A DNA stretch of 63,517 nt. Origin: a virus. This document shows positions 51,301 through 58,785 of the stretch, piece by piece (position 1 is the stretch's first letter; each line of letters opens with the position of its first letter). Under the pieces are notes generated by a model, which worked only from the letters and a program-made list of their open reading frames with translations, did not search any database and was not told where the DNA came from. The DNA lies in the IMG/VR virus record IMGVR_UViG_3300025476_000001, positions 1-63,517 of that record; one strand, 5' to 3'. A program made the position numbers and the translations under genes.

Positions 51301-52736
51301 TAGAACTTTATGATACCTACGCGGACAGTAAGGTAATGATATTCTTTTGTGTAATGATTAAAAAAGAGTTATTTAATAAAATAGGACTTCTTGATGAATC
51401 TTATTCTCCAGGCGGTGGCGAAGATATAGATTTTTGTATTAAAGCAAAAATGGCTGGTTACAAAGAAGTTGTTGTCCCTGATTATAATATGGATTTTACG
51501 TTTACAAATGTTGGTCAATTTCCTATTTACCATTTGGGTGAAGGTACTTTTACTGAAAAAGAGTGGCCTGAATATAGTAAAAAAATTATTAAAGATAATG
51601 GTACAAAAAATATGATTCGATACAACAAACATATTAAACTTAATGTTGGTTCCGGGGGAATTGAAGTTCCCGGGTATATAAGTGTAGATAAGTATGATAC
51701 TAGAGCGCACATACTTATGGACGCGTTTGACTTAAACCTACCTGAAAATTCTGTAGAAGAAATACTTGCATCGCATCTATTTGAGCACATTTCTCCATAT
51801 CGGTCTTTAGATTTGTTAAAGAAGTGGTTGAAGGTGTTAAAACCGGGTGGAAAGTTAATAATGGAGCTTCCGAATATAGAAGAACTTTGTAAAGATTTTG
51901 TTACCGGAGATAAGTCGCTTCGATATGGTATTTTAAATTGTATTTACGGTGCAGTTAATACTACCAATGAAGGTACTAACGAGGATATTACTTCACCGCA
52001 TTTATGGGGATGGTATCCTGAAATAATGTATGATCATTTAGCCTGGGCAGGATTTATTAATATAAGAATTATGCCTGAACAAATGCCACATCCGCATAAG
52101 AATTTTAGAGTAGAAGCAGTAAAAAATTGGATGACTTCAGAAGAAATGTTGTTATATAATAATGGTGAAAGACTAATTCCTGGTGTTACTCACGATAATA
52201 GAGAGTATCTTTGTCATTTAAGTGCTTACAATTTCTTTAAAGAAACAATATTAGCAGATGGTAATTCCGGTCCAATTTCTATTGTTGATTTGGGTTGCGG
52301 AGTCGGTTGGGGTAGTCCAATACTTGCTTCCATTCCGAATAGTGTTATTTTAGGAATTGATATAAGTAAGGAATGTATAGATTATGCAAATAAACATTAT
52401 CCTGCAAACAATGTACGTTATCAAAAAATGTCTATTGAAGATTTTATTAATAGTGATTTAAAATTTGATTATGTAGTATCAAGCGAAGTAATAGAACATA
52501 TGAATAATTTATCAGTTCTTAGTCAAGTAAAATATAACAAGAAATTGTTACTAGGAATGCCATATAAAGAACAACCAGGCAAGAATATACATCACAAATT
52601 ATTTGACTTGAAAGAGGATAATTTTAAGGATTTTTATAACGTTAAGTTTAGTTATTCTGACTTCGAAGGCAAGATAACGTCAGTTCCCGGAACACAATCA
52701 ATTAATTTTCTAGTAGCAATAAGCAATAGTAAATGA
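48339..52736 (+). CDS. Giant multidomain glycosyltransferase-methyltransferase (1465 aa)
   Basis: Seven enzyme-like domains in one chain. Four GT2 (GT-A) domains start near residues 1 (ISIIVTTCGDS, VLLNDDT), 412 (VSIVIPTLNH, VLLSND), 640 (ISIVIPTCNR, VLLDDDS) and 860 (YSIVIPTYNH, ILLNNDT); each has the acidic metal-site motif and a later 'G-ED/DVD-s' acceptor loop (GEDGDFS, ISDVDMS, LYDADLS, GEDIDFC). Three SAM-methyltransferase-like regions: about 240-400 (FIDTVHSYGQ, ILMHDTT), 1100-1270 (LNVGSGG, LKPGGKLIMELP) and 1310-1465 (IVDLGCGVGWGS, VVSSEVIEHM). It probably builds a methylated sugar chain. It is translated just before three more transferases and the Gly/Ser/Tyr fibres. Confidence 0.88.
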   Translation: MKISIIVTTCGDSKDYLKLCLDSIFKFTSMINTEVIVVANGCTEVVREYLKTKTVQLLWFEERIGYVSAVNEGIKISKGEYIVLLNDDTIVLGSDWIDIFTKPFLDDQKVGITGPLKFTWNCGGIQRAAIGFFCVMIKRKLFDELGLLDTIFNPGMGEDGDFSIKAEKAGYRLVQVPTEDPKEFGDGVAIQNFPIYHKGNGTFSADVDGKNKIIDRNTKILAERYGLKKDILESIYTELLNNSSDINQLFPTLRKYASLCSHITEFGVRDVVSTYAFLASRPRKMVSYDIYTSANIPATLDIAKVNEIDFKFIEQSTLETTIEETDLLFIDTVHSYGQLSEELRLHANKVKKYILMHDTTFCGEIDSPATNSIKQGLNIAISEFLLAHKEWSMIEKIEINNGLTVLERKSTVQVSIVIPTLNHLEDGLKPCLEAVLKYTDLTDKEIIVVPNGCTDGTMEYLQSLGDKIKIISFDKPMGYIIPVNMGVRSALGKYVVLLSNDCHLLPQKVDTWINIMLSPFLADDNVGVAGPLGYIYPGLGLAIHGGCVMYKKEAWDKVGGYDTLFGYGYISDVDMSLRINDSGYKAVFVHEDGYAGSINTYHIDFPLYTTSKVVTMDRQADALLVGKNRALTSKRHKGKPSISIVIPTCNRLETLKVCLDRIFMYTDCLEKEIIVVPNGCTDGTLEYLETLKDYITIRNIPEASGHVIPTNAGAEIAKGGFIVLLDDDSMLLPQKVDTWIRLLYVPFEADKSVGATGVFASDYPYLGIALHSGCAMYRRDVWDKVGGGDLAFGFGYLYDADLSLRIKELGYKTLGVGENNAFPLYHPESPVTSNRKQEDVALIRKNRNILYERHGKKPRYSIVIPTYNHLEDCLKPCLNSIVQHTNLEDVEVIVVANGCNEMSDSSKKEKTAEFVDSLGHPFKLVWFDEGLGFTKATNEGIKVALGDYIILLNNDTVLLEKGQPKNAWIEMLVFPFLRDDKVGITGPLELYDTYADSKVMIFFCVMIKKELFNKIGLLDESYSPGGGEDIDFCIKAKMAGYKEVVVPDYNMDFTFTNVGQFPIYHLGEGTFTEKEWPEYSKKIIKDNGTKNMIRYNKHIKLNVGSGGIEVPGYISVDKYDTRAHILMDAFDLNLPENSVEEILASHLFEHISPYRSLDLLKKWLKVLKPGGKLIMELPNIEELCKDFVTGDKSLRYGILNCIYGAVNTTNEGTNEDITSPHLWGWYPEIMYDHLAWAGFINIRIMPEQMPHPHKNFRVEAVKNWMTSEEMLLYNNGERLIPGVTHDNREYLCHLSAYNFFKETILADGNSGPISIVDLGCGVGWGSPILASIPNSVILGIDISKECIDYANKHYPANNVRYQKMSIEDFINSDLKFDYVVSSEVIEHMNNLSVLSQVKYNKKLLLGMPYKEQPGKNIHHKLFDLKEDNFKDFYNVKFSYSDFEGKITSVPGTQSINFLVAISNSK

Positions 52737-52746
52737 GGATGGTTAA

Positions 52747-53463
52747 ATGAAGTATTCAATAATAATTCCGTATGCATGTAATCGTGAAACATTATTATAT
52801 ACTTTAAATTCTTATGTATCTCATTACAGTCATAGAAACGATTACGAGGTTGTTATTGTTGAAGAAAAGAAAAATATAGATAACGAAGTACATCATGCTA
52901 GATTGCTTCAGATTATTGGTCTTTTTAAGAACAGAATTAATATTCATTACGTTCGATATACGAAAAAAGACTTATTTAATTCTTCGATATTATTCAACTT
53001 AGGCGCAAAAAGCGCTCTTGGTGACATACTAGTACTAACTAACCCAGAATGTTATCACGAGGTAAATATTTTAAAGGGGTTTGATGAAGAATTTGCTAAA
53101 GATATGAATAGTTATGTAGTATGCAGTTGTTTGGCTGTTAGTCTTGAGAATGATAAGGTAAATATACTTAAATGGTATCAACATTCTAAATATATTAACA
53201 GAATGTCTCATTTTTGTTCCGCGATTGCTAAAGAAAGATATTTTAGTATAGGCGGTTTTGATGAAGAGTACGCAAAGGGAATAGCGTATGACGACGATGA
53301 CTTCAGGGATACAATATTGTGCAGTAATTTTAGAGTGGTGTTAAGAGACGATTTAGTTGTTAGTCATTTAGAACACAGCAGAGAATACCAGGTAATTGAT
53401 TTGGTAAAGAAAAATGAAATGTATTATAGGCGTAAGTGGAATAGACAAGAGGTGATGGCGTGA
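52747..53463 (+). CDS. GT2-family glycosyltransferase (238 aa)
   Basis: YSIIIPYACNRETLLYTLNS opens a GT-A fold; NLGAKSALGDILVLTNPEC replaces the metal-site region, and FSIGGFDEEYAKGIAYDDDD is the acceptor-side motif (GGFDE plus acidic loop). The usual DxD after the second strand is degenerate (TNPE), so activity or sugar specificity may differ. GAGGATGG precedes the ATG; the end overlaps the next GTG start. Confidence 0.8.
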   Translation: MKYSIIIPYACNRETLLYTLNSYVSHYSHRNDYEVVIVEEKKNIDNEVHHARLLQIIGLFKNRINIHYVRYTKKDLFNSSILFNLGAKSALGDILVLTNPECYHEVNILKGFDEEFAKDMNSYVVCSCLAVSLENDKVNILKWYQHSKYINRMSHFCSAIAKERYFSIGGFDEEYAKGIAYDDDDFRDTILCSNFRVVLRDDLVVSHLEHSREYQVIDLVKKNEMYYRRKWNRQEVMA

Positions 53464-54479
53464 GTTCAAATGTTACCGCGGTAATTTCAACGAAAAATAG
53501 ATACTTTAGTACATTACCTCATGTGTTGATGGGAATTATTAATCAGACTGTTCAGCCTGACAGAGTTATCATTTATGATGATAGTGATGAAGTTAAGGAT
53601 TTAAGAAAGGAAGATTTTTATAAAAATATATTTTCTATTCTAGGGAGTAGATGGGAGTTAACTTTTGGTGCTAAAAAAGGGCAGGTGCTTAATCATCAAA
53701 AATCATTAGAAGACAGTAAAACTGATTATATTTGGAGATTGGATGACGATAATATCCCAGAGGCTAATGTCTTGGAAGTACTACTGAAAAATATGACTGA
53801 TGGGATGGGTGCTGTTGGCGGGTTAGTTATTGATCCTAAAACTAATTTTTATAGTCATCCTTTAGCTTCAAATAAAATTGAAGATATTTATCTAGGGTTA
53901 AATGTTCAGTGGTTTAAGGATACAAAAAAGCAAGAAGTTGACCATTTGTATTCTAGTTTTCTTTATAGAAGAGAAGCAGCAAAACAAGTTGGTGGATATT
54001 GTACAGAGTTATCTCCGGTAGGTCACAGAGAAGAAACTATTCTAACATATTCTATGAAGAAGGCTGGATGGAAGTTAATTGTGGATCCTATGGCATTAAC
54101 TTGGCATTTTAGAGAATCTACTGGCGGAATAAGGAGCTATGAAAATAACTGGCTATGGGAACATGACGAAAAAATATTTTCTCGAAAGATACAAGAATGG
54201 GAAATTAAACTAAACAATTTAAAGTTGGTAGTACTAGATGCTGGTTTGGGAGATCATTTGGTTTTTAAGAAGATACTGCCAGAAGTTCTAAGTAAGTACG
54301 AAAAAGTAGCCTTCGCTGTTTGTTATCCTGAGGTATTTGAAGATGATAATATAACGTTACTAAGCATCAATCAAGCTAAAATGATGTTAAATATAGACGA
54401 CTTGAATATCTACAAGTTTTGTATTGATCATCAATGGACTAAGAGTTTGGAAGAAGCTTATAGAGAGTTATATTTATGA
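53460..54479 (+). CDS. GT2-family glycosyltransferase (339 aa), GTG start
   Basis: Starts GTG (GTGAG overlap with the previous TGA). VTAVISTKNRYFSTLPHVLM, RVIIYDDSDE and YIWRLDDDNIPEANVLEVLL with an intact DDD are clear GT-A features, then PVGHREETILTYSMKKAGWK and LTWHFRES as the acceptor loop. The C-terminal 90 residues (LKLVVLDAGLGDHLVFKKIL) look like the start of a GT9/heptosyltransferase-type Rossmann fold, which continues in the next ORF; these two genes may act as one enzyme split by a frame change. Confidence 0.82.
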   Translation: MSSNVTAVISTKNRYFSTLPHVLMGIINQTVQPDRVIIYDDSDEVKDLRKEDFYKNIFSILGSRWELTFGAKKGQVLNHQKSLEDSKTDYIWRLDDDNIPEANVLEVLLKNMTDGMGAVGGLVIDPKTNFYSHPLASNKIEDIYLGLNVQWFKDTKKQEVDHLYSSFLYRREAAKQVGGYCTELSPVGHREETILTYSMKKAGWKLIVDPMALTWHFRESTGGIRSYENNWLWEHDEKIFSRKIQEWEIKLNNLKLVVLDAGLGDHLVFKKILPEVLSKYEKVAFAVCYPEVFEDDNITLLSINQAKMMLNIDDLNIYKFCIDHQWTKSLEEAYRELYL

Positions 54480-54955
54480 AAAAAATTATTATAAGTCCCT
54501 ATAGTAGAGTGTTACGCAATGGCAAAGAGAACCCGAAAAATTATCCCTATTGGAATGAAGTTATTTCAGGTCTTAAACTACACGAGATTTACATTTGTCA
54601 GATAGGTACAGCATTAGAAAAAAGATTAGATAACGTAGATGAATTTCTTACAAATAGACCACTAAAAGAATTAAGACAGATGTTAAATGAATATGATACT
54701 TGGATTAGTGTAGATAACTTCTTTCAGCACTTTTGTTGGCTGCATAATAAACCTGGGATAGTAATATTTGGGTTAAGTGATCCTCTGATTTTTGGTCATA
54801 GTGAGAATACAAATTTGTTAAAAGATAGATCATACTTGCGTAAAAGAATTGCGCAATTTCAAACATGGGAAGAAATAGAATATGGCAAAGAATGTTTTGT
54901 AGAACCGGTTGTCATTATAGATAAAATTCTAGGGGAGTTTGAATGTCAGATATAA
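54476..54955 (+). CDS. GT9 / heptosyltransferase-like C-terminal domain (159 aa)
   Basis: ATGA-coupled. KKIIISPYSRVLRNGKENPK, YPYWNEVISGLKLHEIYICQ and WISVDNFFQHFCWLHNKPGI then VIFGLSDPLIFGH match the second half of GT9 enzymes ('D-----HlA-algkP-v-lfG-tdP---g'), which bind the nucleotide-sugar. The first half is missing here but resembles the tail of the preceding gene, so the pair may form a split GT9. Confidence 0.75.
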   Translation: MKKIIISPYSRVLRNGKENPKNYPYWNEVISGLKLHEIYICQIGTALEKRLDNVDEFLTNRPLKELRQMLNEYDTWISVDNFFQHFCWLHNKPGIVIFGLSDPLIFGHSENTNLLKDRSYLRKRIAQFQTWEEIEYGKECFVEPVVIIDKILGEFECQI

Positions 54956-57900
54956 TTAATGTTACGGTTCCCGGTACACCACCACTATATGTAACAGTTC
55001 CTAGTACACCGCCGATAAATGTAACAGTTCCCGGTACACCGCCATTATATGTAACCCTGACTCCTGGTTATATTGGCCAGTCAGGTTATAGTGGTCTTTC
55101 TGGTTATAGTGGTCTGGATGCTCAGATGTCCGGATACTCAGGTTACTCTGGTATATCTGGATACTCAGGTTATTCAAGTCATTCTGGTTACTCTGGAATT
55201 AGCGGAGCACAATTTATAGGCTCATCGGGATATTCTGGTATATCAGGTTATTCTGGTATTTCTGGATATTCTGGAAGATTTGGTTATTCTGGTTACTCTG
55301 GAATTAGTGGTTATTCAGGCATATCAGGTTATTCTGGGAGATCTGGATATTCTGGTAAGTCTGGTTATTCTGGAATTTCAGGGTATTCGGGATATTCAAG
55401 TTATTCAGGGTACTCAGGAATTAGTGGATATTCTGGAATATCTGGTAAGAGTGGTTACTCTGGTAAGTCCGGATATTCTGGTTACAGCGGAATAAGCGGT
55501 TACTCAGGTTACTCTGGTTACTCGGGTATATCTGGTAGATCTGGCTATTCTGGTAGATCCGGTTATTCAGGGATTTCTGGTTACTCTGGGTATTCTGGAA
55601 TCTCTGGTTACTCTGGTAAGAGTGGTTACTCTGGTAAGAGTGGTTACTCTGGTATTAGTGGATATTCAAGTATTAGTGGTTATTCGGGAATTTCTGGATA
55701 CTCTGGTATATCTGGATATTCTGGTAAGTCTGGTTACTCTGGTATAGGAATTTCTGGATACTCTGGTATATCCGGATATTCGAGTTATTCAGGGTACTCT
55801 GGTATATCTGGTTACTCTAGTATTTCAGGTTACTCTGGTATATCTGGTTACTCTAGTATTTCGGGTTACTCTGGAATTTCTGGTTACTCTAGTATTTCGG
55901 GTTATTCTGGTATATCAGGTTATAGTGGTGCTGCTTTTATAGGCTCATCTGGATACTCCGGCTATAGTGGTATATCCGGTTACTCAAGTTACTCTGGGGT
56001 TTCTGGTTATAGTGGTATTAGTGGATATTCTGGTCTATCTGGATACTCTGGCATATCTGGATACTCTGGAGTTAGCGGTTACTCTGGGTATTCTGGTATC
56101 AGTGGTTACTCTGGAATTTCTGGTTACAGCGGTTTAGGTATTAGTGGTTACTCTGGCATGTTTGGATATTCTGGATATAGTGGAGAAGAAGGTCTTAATC
56201 CAATGTTTCGATATATCTGGTCTTCTACTTATGTTAATACCGGAATGTATTATATAGACGGTTCTTATTTATATATAAACCAGGCCGATGCTATGGGTTT
56301 TAACCTTGACTATGTTTGGGGTAGTGTTAAGACGAATGATTTGATTGAAATAACTGTTCGACAAGGAACTTCTTATTACATTGTTGTCGCTGCTACTGAT
56401 ATGACAAAGATTAGTAACTACTGGAAATGTAGTTACATAGAGTTATCTAAAGAAACATCTGGGTTTACTGAGGCTGTTCCAAGTTCAATAGTGTGGGTTC
56501 ATGTCGGCCAAAGTGGTTACTCAGGAAGTTCTGGATACTCAGGTTATTCCGGTGTATCCGGATACTCTGGATATTCTGGTTACAGTGGAATAAGCGGTTA
56601 CTCTGGTATATCTGGATACTCTGGTTACAGCGGAATTAGTGGTTACTCTGGTATTAGTGGTTACTCTGGCATTGGGTACTCTGGTTACAGTGGAATTTCT
56701 GGATATTCTGGCATATCTGGAATTTCTGGTTACAGCGGAATGAGCGGTTACTCCGGCATATCCGGATACTCTGGCTATAGTGGTATATCTGGCTATTCAG
56801 GGATTTCTGGATATTCAGGAATAAGTGGGTATTCTGGAATTTCTGGTTACTCAGGTTACTCCGGTATTAGCGGTTACTCCGGTATTAGTGGTTACTCAGG
56901 AATTTCAGGATACTCTGGTTATAGTGGAATTTCAGGATACTCTGGTTATAGCGGAATAAGTGGATACTCTGGTTATTCAGGAATTAGTGGTTACTCTGGC
57001 ATATCTGGGTACTCAAGTTATTCCGGTTACTCTGGTATATTTGGAGTAAGTGGTTATAGTGGTATAGGTACTCCTTATTGGAATAAGATTTCAACAGTGT
57101 TATCACCAACTACTCCAGGAGATACCGTAACCATAGATGACATAAATACTACAGGATTAAGTGGGAGTTTTATCACTTCAGATAGTATAAAAACATCAAT
57201 AGAGGAAGTAGACTCAATTTTGTCAGATTTGGCTCCTGCGGATGCAGGTACTTTAAATGCTCAATCATTAGTTATATATAATTCAACGACCGTTAAGTAT
57301 ATAGGCTACTTATCTAACGGCAGTACTAATTATAAAGGAGGAGATCCTGCGGGTACCTTAGTAAGTTATATCATTAAAGATGGTACTTTTAACTTACAAA
57401 CTCCTTCTTCTACAACATCTATAAACAAAGGTGATTTAGGGTCTTTATTGGCTTATGTCAATGGAGGTCAAGTAGGTACATTTGATTTGTTATCAAATTT
57501 TAATGAAGCTTATAGAGATTCTAATCAAATTTATACTCCAGCTACATCAACAGATGGTTATATAACAATTCAATCTGTTGGCAAGTATAATAGTTTTAAA
57601 AGATGGCAGAAATGTAATGCCTTAATAAATATAATACCTGCGAATATAAGACAAGGATATAGTTACATAGGTTTAGTACATGATTTAGCTACCGATCAAA
57701 CGTCAACGAATTTTGATTTATTTTTTGATAACGATGCCGGCTCAGATCCTTCAGTAACTACTCCTGTTGTTGTAGAGAATACTCCTGTAACTAGAAAGTT
57801 ATCTGGGGTAAATTACTATGATAGAGGCAGCACATTTGATGTTTCTGTAGTCGGATCTAACTGTTTTAATAATGTCTATATTCAGTATCCTTTAGTTATT

Positions 57901-58785
57901 ATTTCCTCAAGTAGTAATTGTATGGGTAACGCGAGTATTGCGCCAACGGATGCCACAGTGTCTGGAGTTTCAAATCCTCCGGTAATTGGTGAAACAATGA
58001 CTGTAACTAGTAAGGTTATCACTGTTCCTTCTTTCAATGTTCGTGATATCAATGCTAGAGTTACTGTTACTCCTGGTGACCCTTATGGAACTTATACAGC
58101 CGGTGTTTCCGCTTCCGCTAATAGGTTAGTAGATGGTTATTTGAATACCGCATCCGGAACTTCAACTGATACAGCTGAGTATTTTGATGACGAATGGTAC
58201 AGATTATTGTCTAATTTTAATATTGATTCTACAGCTTATTCAAGTGGTGGTTTTGGTGGGTGGGATTCTACAGTTTCCTTAGTTTCTGGAACAACTGGTT
58301 ATGATGGATTACAAGTTACTAACGGAACTATCCAATATCCAATAAATAATTACACTTCTGGTTATCTTCCTTCATCCGGTCAGGTTGATTACTCAGGAGC
58401 CACAGGAAACAGAGTTTATATAAGATATTTTTATGTTGGGGCAGGAAAGCAAAATTTTACCTGGACTATTGCCGGTACAACAGTAACTTTTGTATCTGTT
58501 GCTACTGGGCCAAGTTCTAATAATGTAACTTTTGAAATGTTAGCCCCTGCAACTACAAAGAATGGAAGTTCAAATACAGAATGGAAAGACTGTTATATTT
58601 CTTATACTGATGACATCTCAATAGGATGTTATACATCTGGAACAAAATCAGCAAGCACAGCAAATTGGGTTACAACCTTAGGTACTAAATCTACAGCAAC
58701 TTCTGGTTATGTTATTTGTGTCAGAATAACAGCTGCAGCAGCTTGGTCAGGTAACCTGGCGATCCTATCAGTGGAGGCTTCCTAA
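54943..58785 (+). CDS. Giant collagen-like GYSG tail fibre (1280 aa)
   Basis: Overlaps the GT9-like gene by 13 bases. Residues 5-38 are four near-repeats of NVTVPGTPPLYVTVPSTPP type. Residues about 47-414 and 524-708 are Gly-x-Ser triplets (SGYSGISGYSGYSG), collagen-like by the Gly-every-third rule but without Pro, with scattered GKS, GRS and GVS. Between them is a beta domain of about 110 residues (YIWSSTYVNTGMYYIDGSYL). Residues 709-1280 are a non-repetitive Ser/Thr/Asn-rich beta region, probably the receptor-binding or capping end. No intramolecular chaperone motif is seen. A shaft of a long fibre is likely. Confidence 0.85.
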   Translation: MSDIINVTVPGTPPLYVTVPSTPPINVTVPGTPPLYVTLTPGYIGQSGYSGLSGYSGLDAQMSGYSGYSGISGYSGYSSHSGYSGISGAQFIGSSGYSGISGYSGISGYSGRFGYSGYSGISGYSGISGYSGRSGYSGKSGYSGISGYSGYSSYSGYSGISGYSGISGKSGYSGKSGYSGYSGISGYSGYSGYSGISGRSGYSGRSGYSGISGYSGYSGISGYSGKSGYSGKSGYSGISGYSSISGYSGISGYSGISGYSGKSGYSGIGISGYSGISGYSSYSGYSGISGYSSISGYSGISGYSSISGYSGISGYSSISGYSGISGYSGAAFIGSSGYSGYSGISGYSSYSGVSGYSGISGYSGLSGYSGISGYSGVSGYSGYSGISGYSGISGYSGLGISGYSGMFGYSGYSGEEGLNPMFRYIWSSTYVNTGMYYIDGSYLYINQADAMGFNLDYVWGSVKTNDLIEITVRQGTSYYIVVAATDMTKISNYWKCSYIELSKETSGFTEAVPSSIVWVHVGQSGYSGSSGYSGYSGVSGYSGYSGYSGISGYSGISGYSGYSGISGYSGISGYSGIGYSGYSGISGYSGISGISGYSGMSGYSGISGYSGYSGISGYSGISGYSGISGYSGISGYSGYSGISGYSGISGYSGISGYSGYSGISGYSGYSGISGYSGYSGISGYSGISGYSSYSGYSGIFGVSGYSGIGTPYWNKISTVLSPTTPGDTVTIDDINTTGLSGSFITSDSIKTSIEEVDSILSDLAPADAGTLNAQSLVIYNSTTVKYIGYLSNGSTNYKGGDPAGTLVSYIIKDGTFNLQTPSSTTSINKGDLGSLLAYVNGGQVGTFDLLSNFNEAYRDSNQIYTPATSTDGYITIQSVGKYNSFKRWQKCNALINIIPANIRQGYSYIGLVHDLATDQTSTNFDLFFDNDAGSDPSVTTPVVVENTPVTRKLSGVNYYDRGSTFDVSVVGSNCFNNVYIQYPLVIISSSSNCMGNASIAPTDATVSGVSNPPVIGETMTVTSKVITVPSFNVRDINARVTVTPGDPYGTYTAGVSASANRLVDGYLNTASGTSTDTAEYFDDEWYRLLSNFNIDSTAYSSGGFGGWDSTVSLVSGTTGYDGLQVTNGTIQYPINNYTSGYLPSSGQVDYSGATGNRVYIRYFYVGAGKQNFTWTIAGTTVTFVSVATGPSSNNVTFEMLAPATTKNGSSNTEWKDCYISYTDDISIGCYTSGTKSASTANWVTTLGTKSTATSGYVICVRITAAAAWSGNLAILSVEAS
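55081..56184 (+). repeat. GYS/GIS triplet array, block 1 of the first fibre gene
   Basis: About 1.1 kb of 9- and 18-base units such as GGTTACTCTGGTATATCT, with frequent silent variation (TAC/TAT, AGT/TCT/TCA/AGC) that keeps Gly-x-Ser intact. x is mostly Tyr or Ile, with Lys, Arg, Leu, Val or Ser at times. A 'FIGSSGYSG' interruption occurs twice. Confidence 0.95.
56512..57066 (+). repeat. GYS/GIS triplet array, block 2 of the first fibre gene
   Basis: About 555 bases, about 61 triplets, again Gly-Tyr-Ser and Gly-Ile-Ser, ending in SGYSGIG before TPYW begins the C-terminal domain. Confidence 0.95.

Noticed and set aside
55280-55495. A 71-aa ORF in the first fibre gene.
   Set aside because: Same cause: alternate frame of the triplet repeat.
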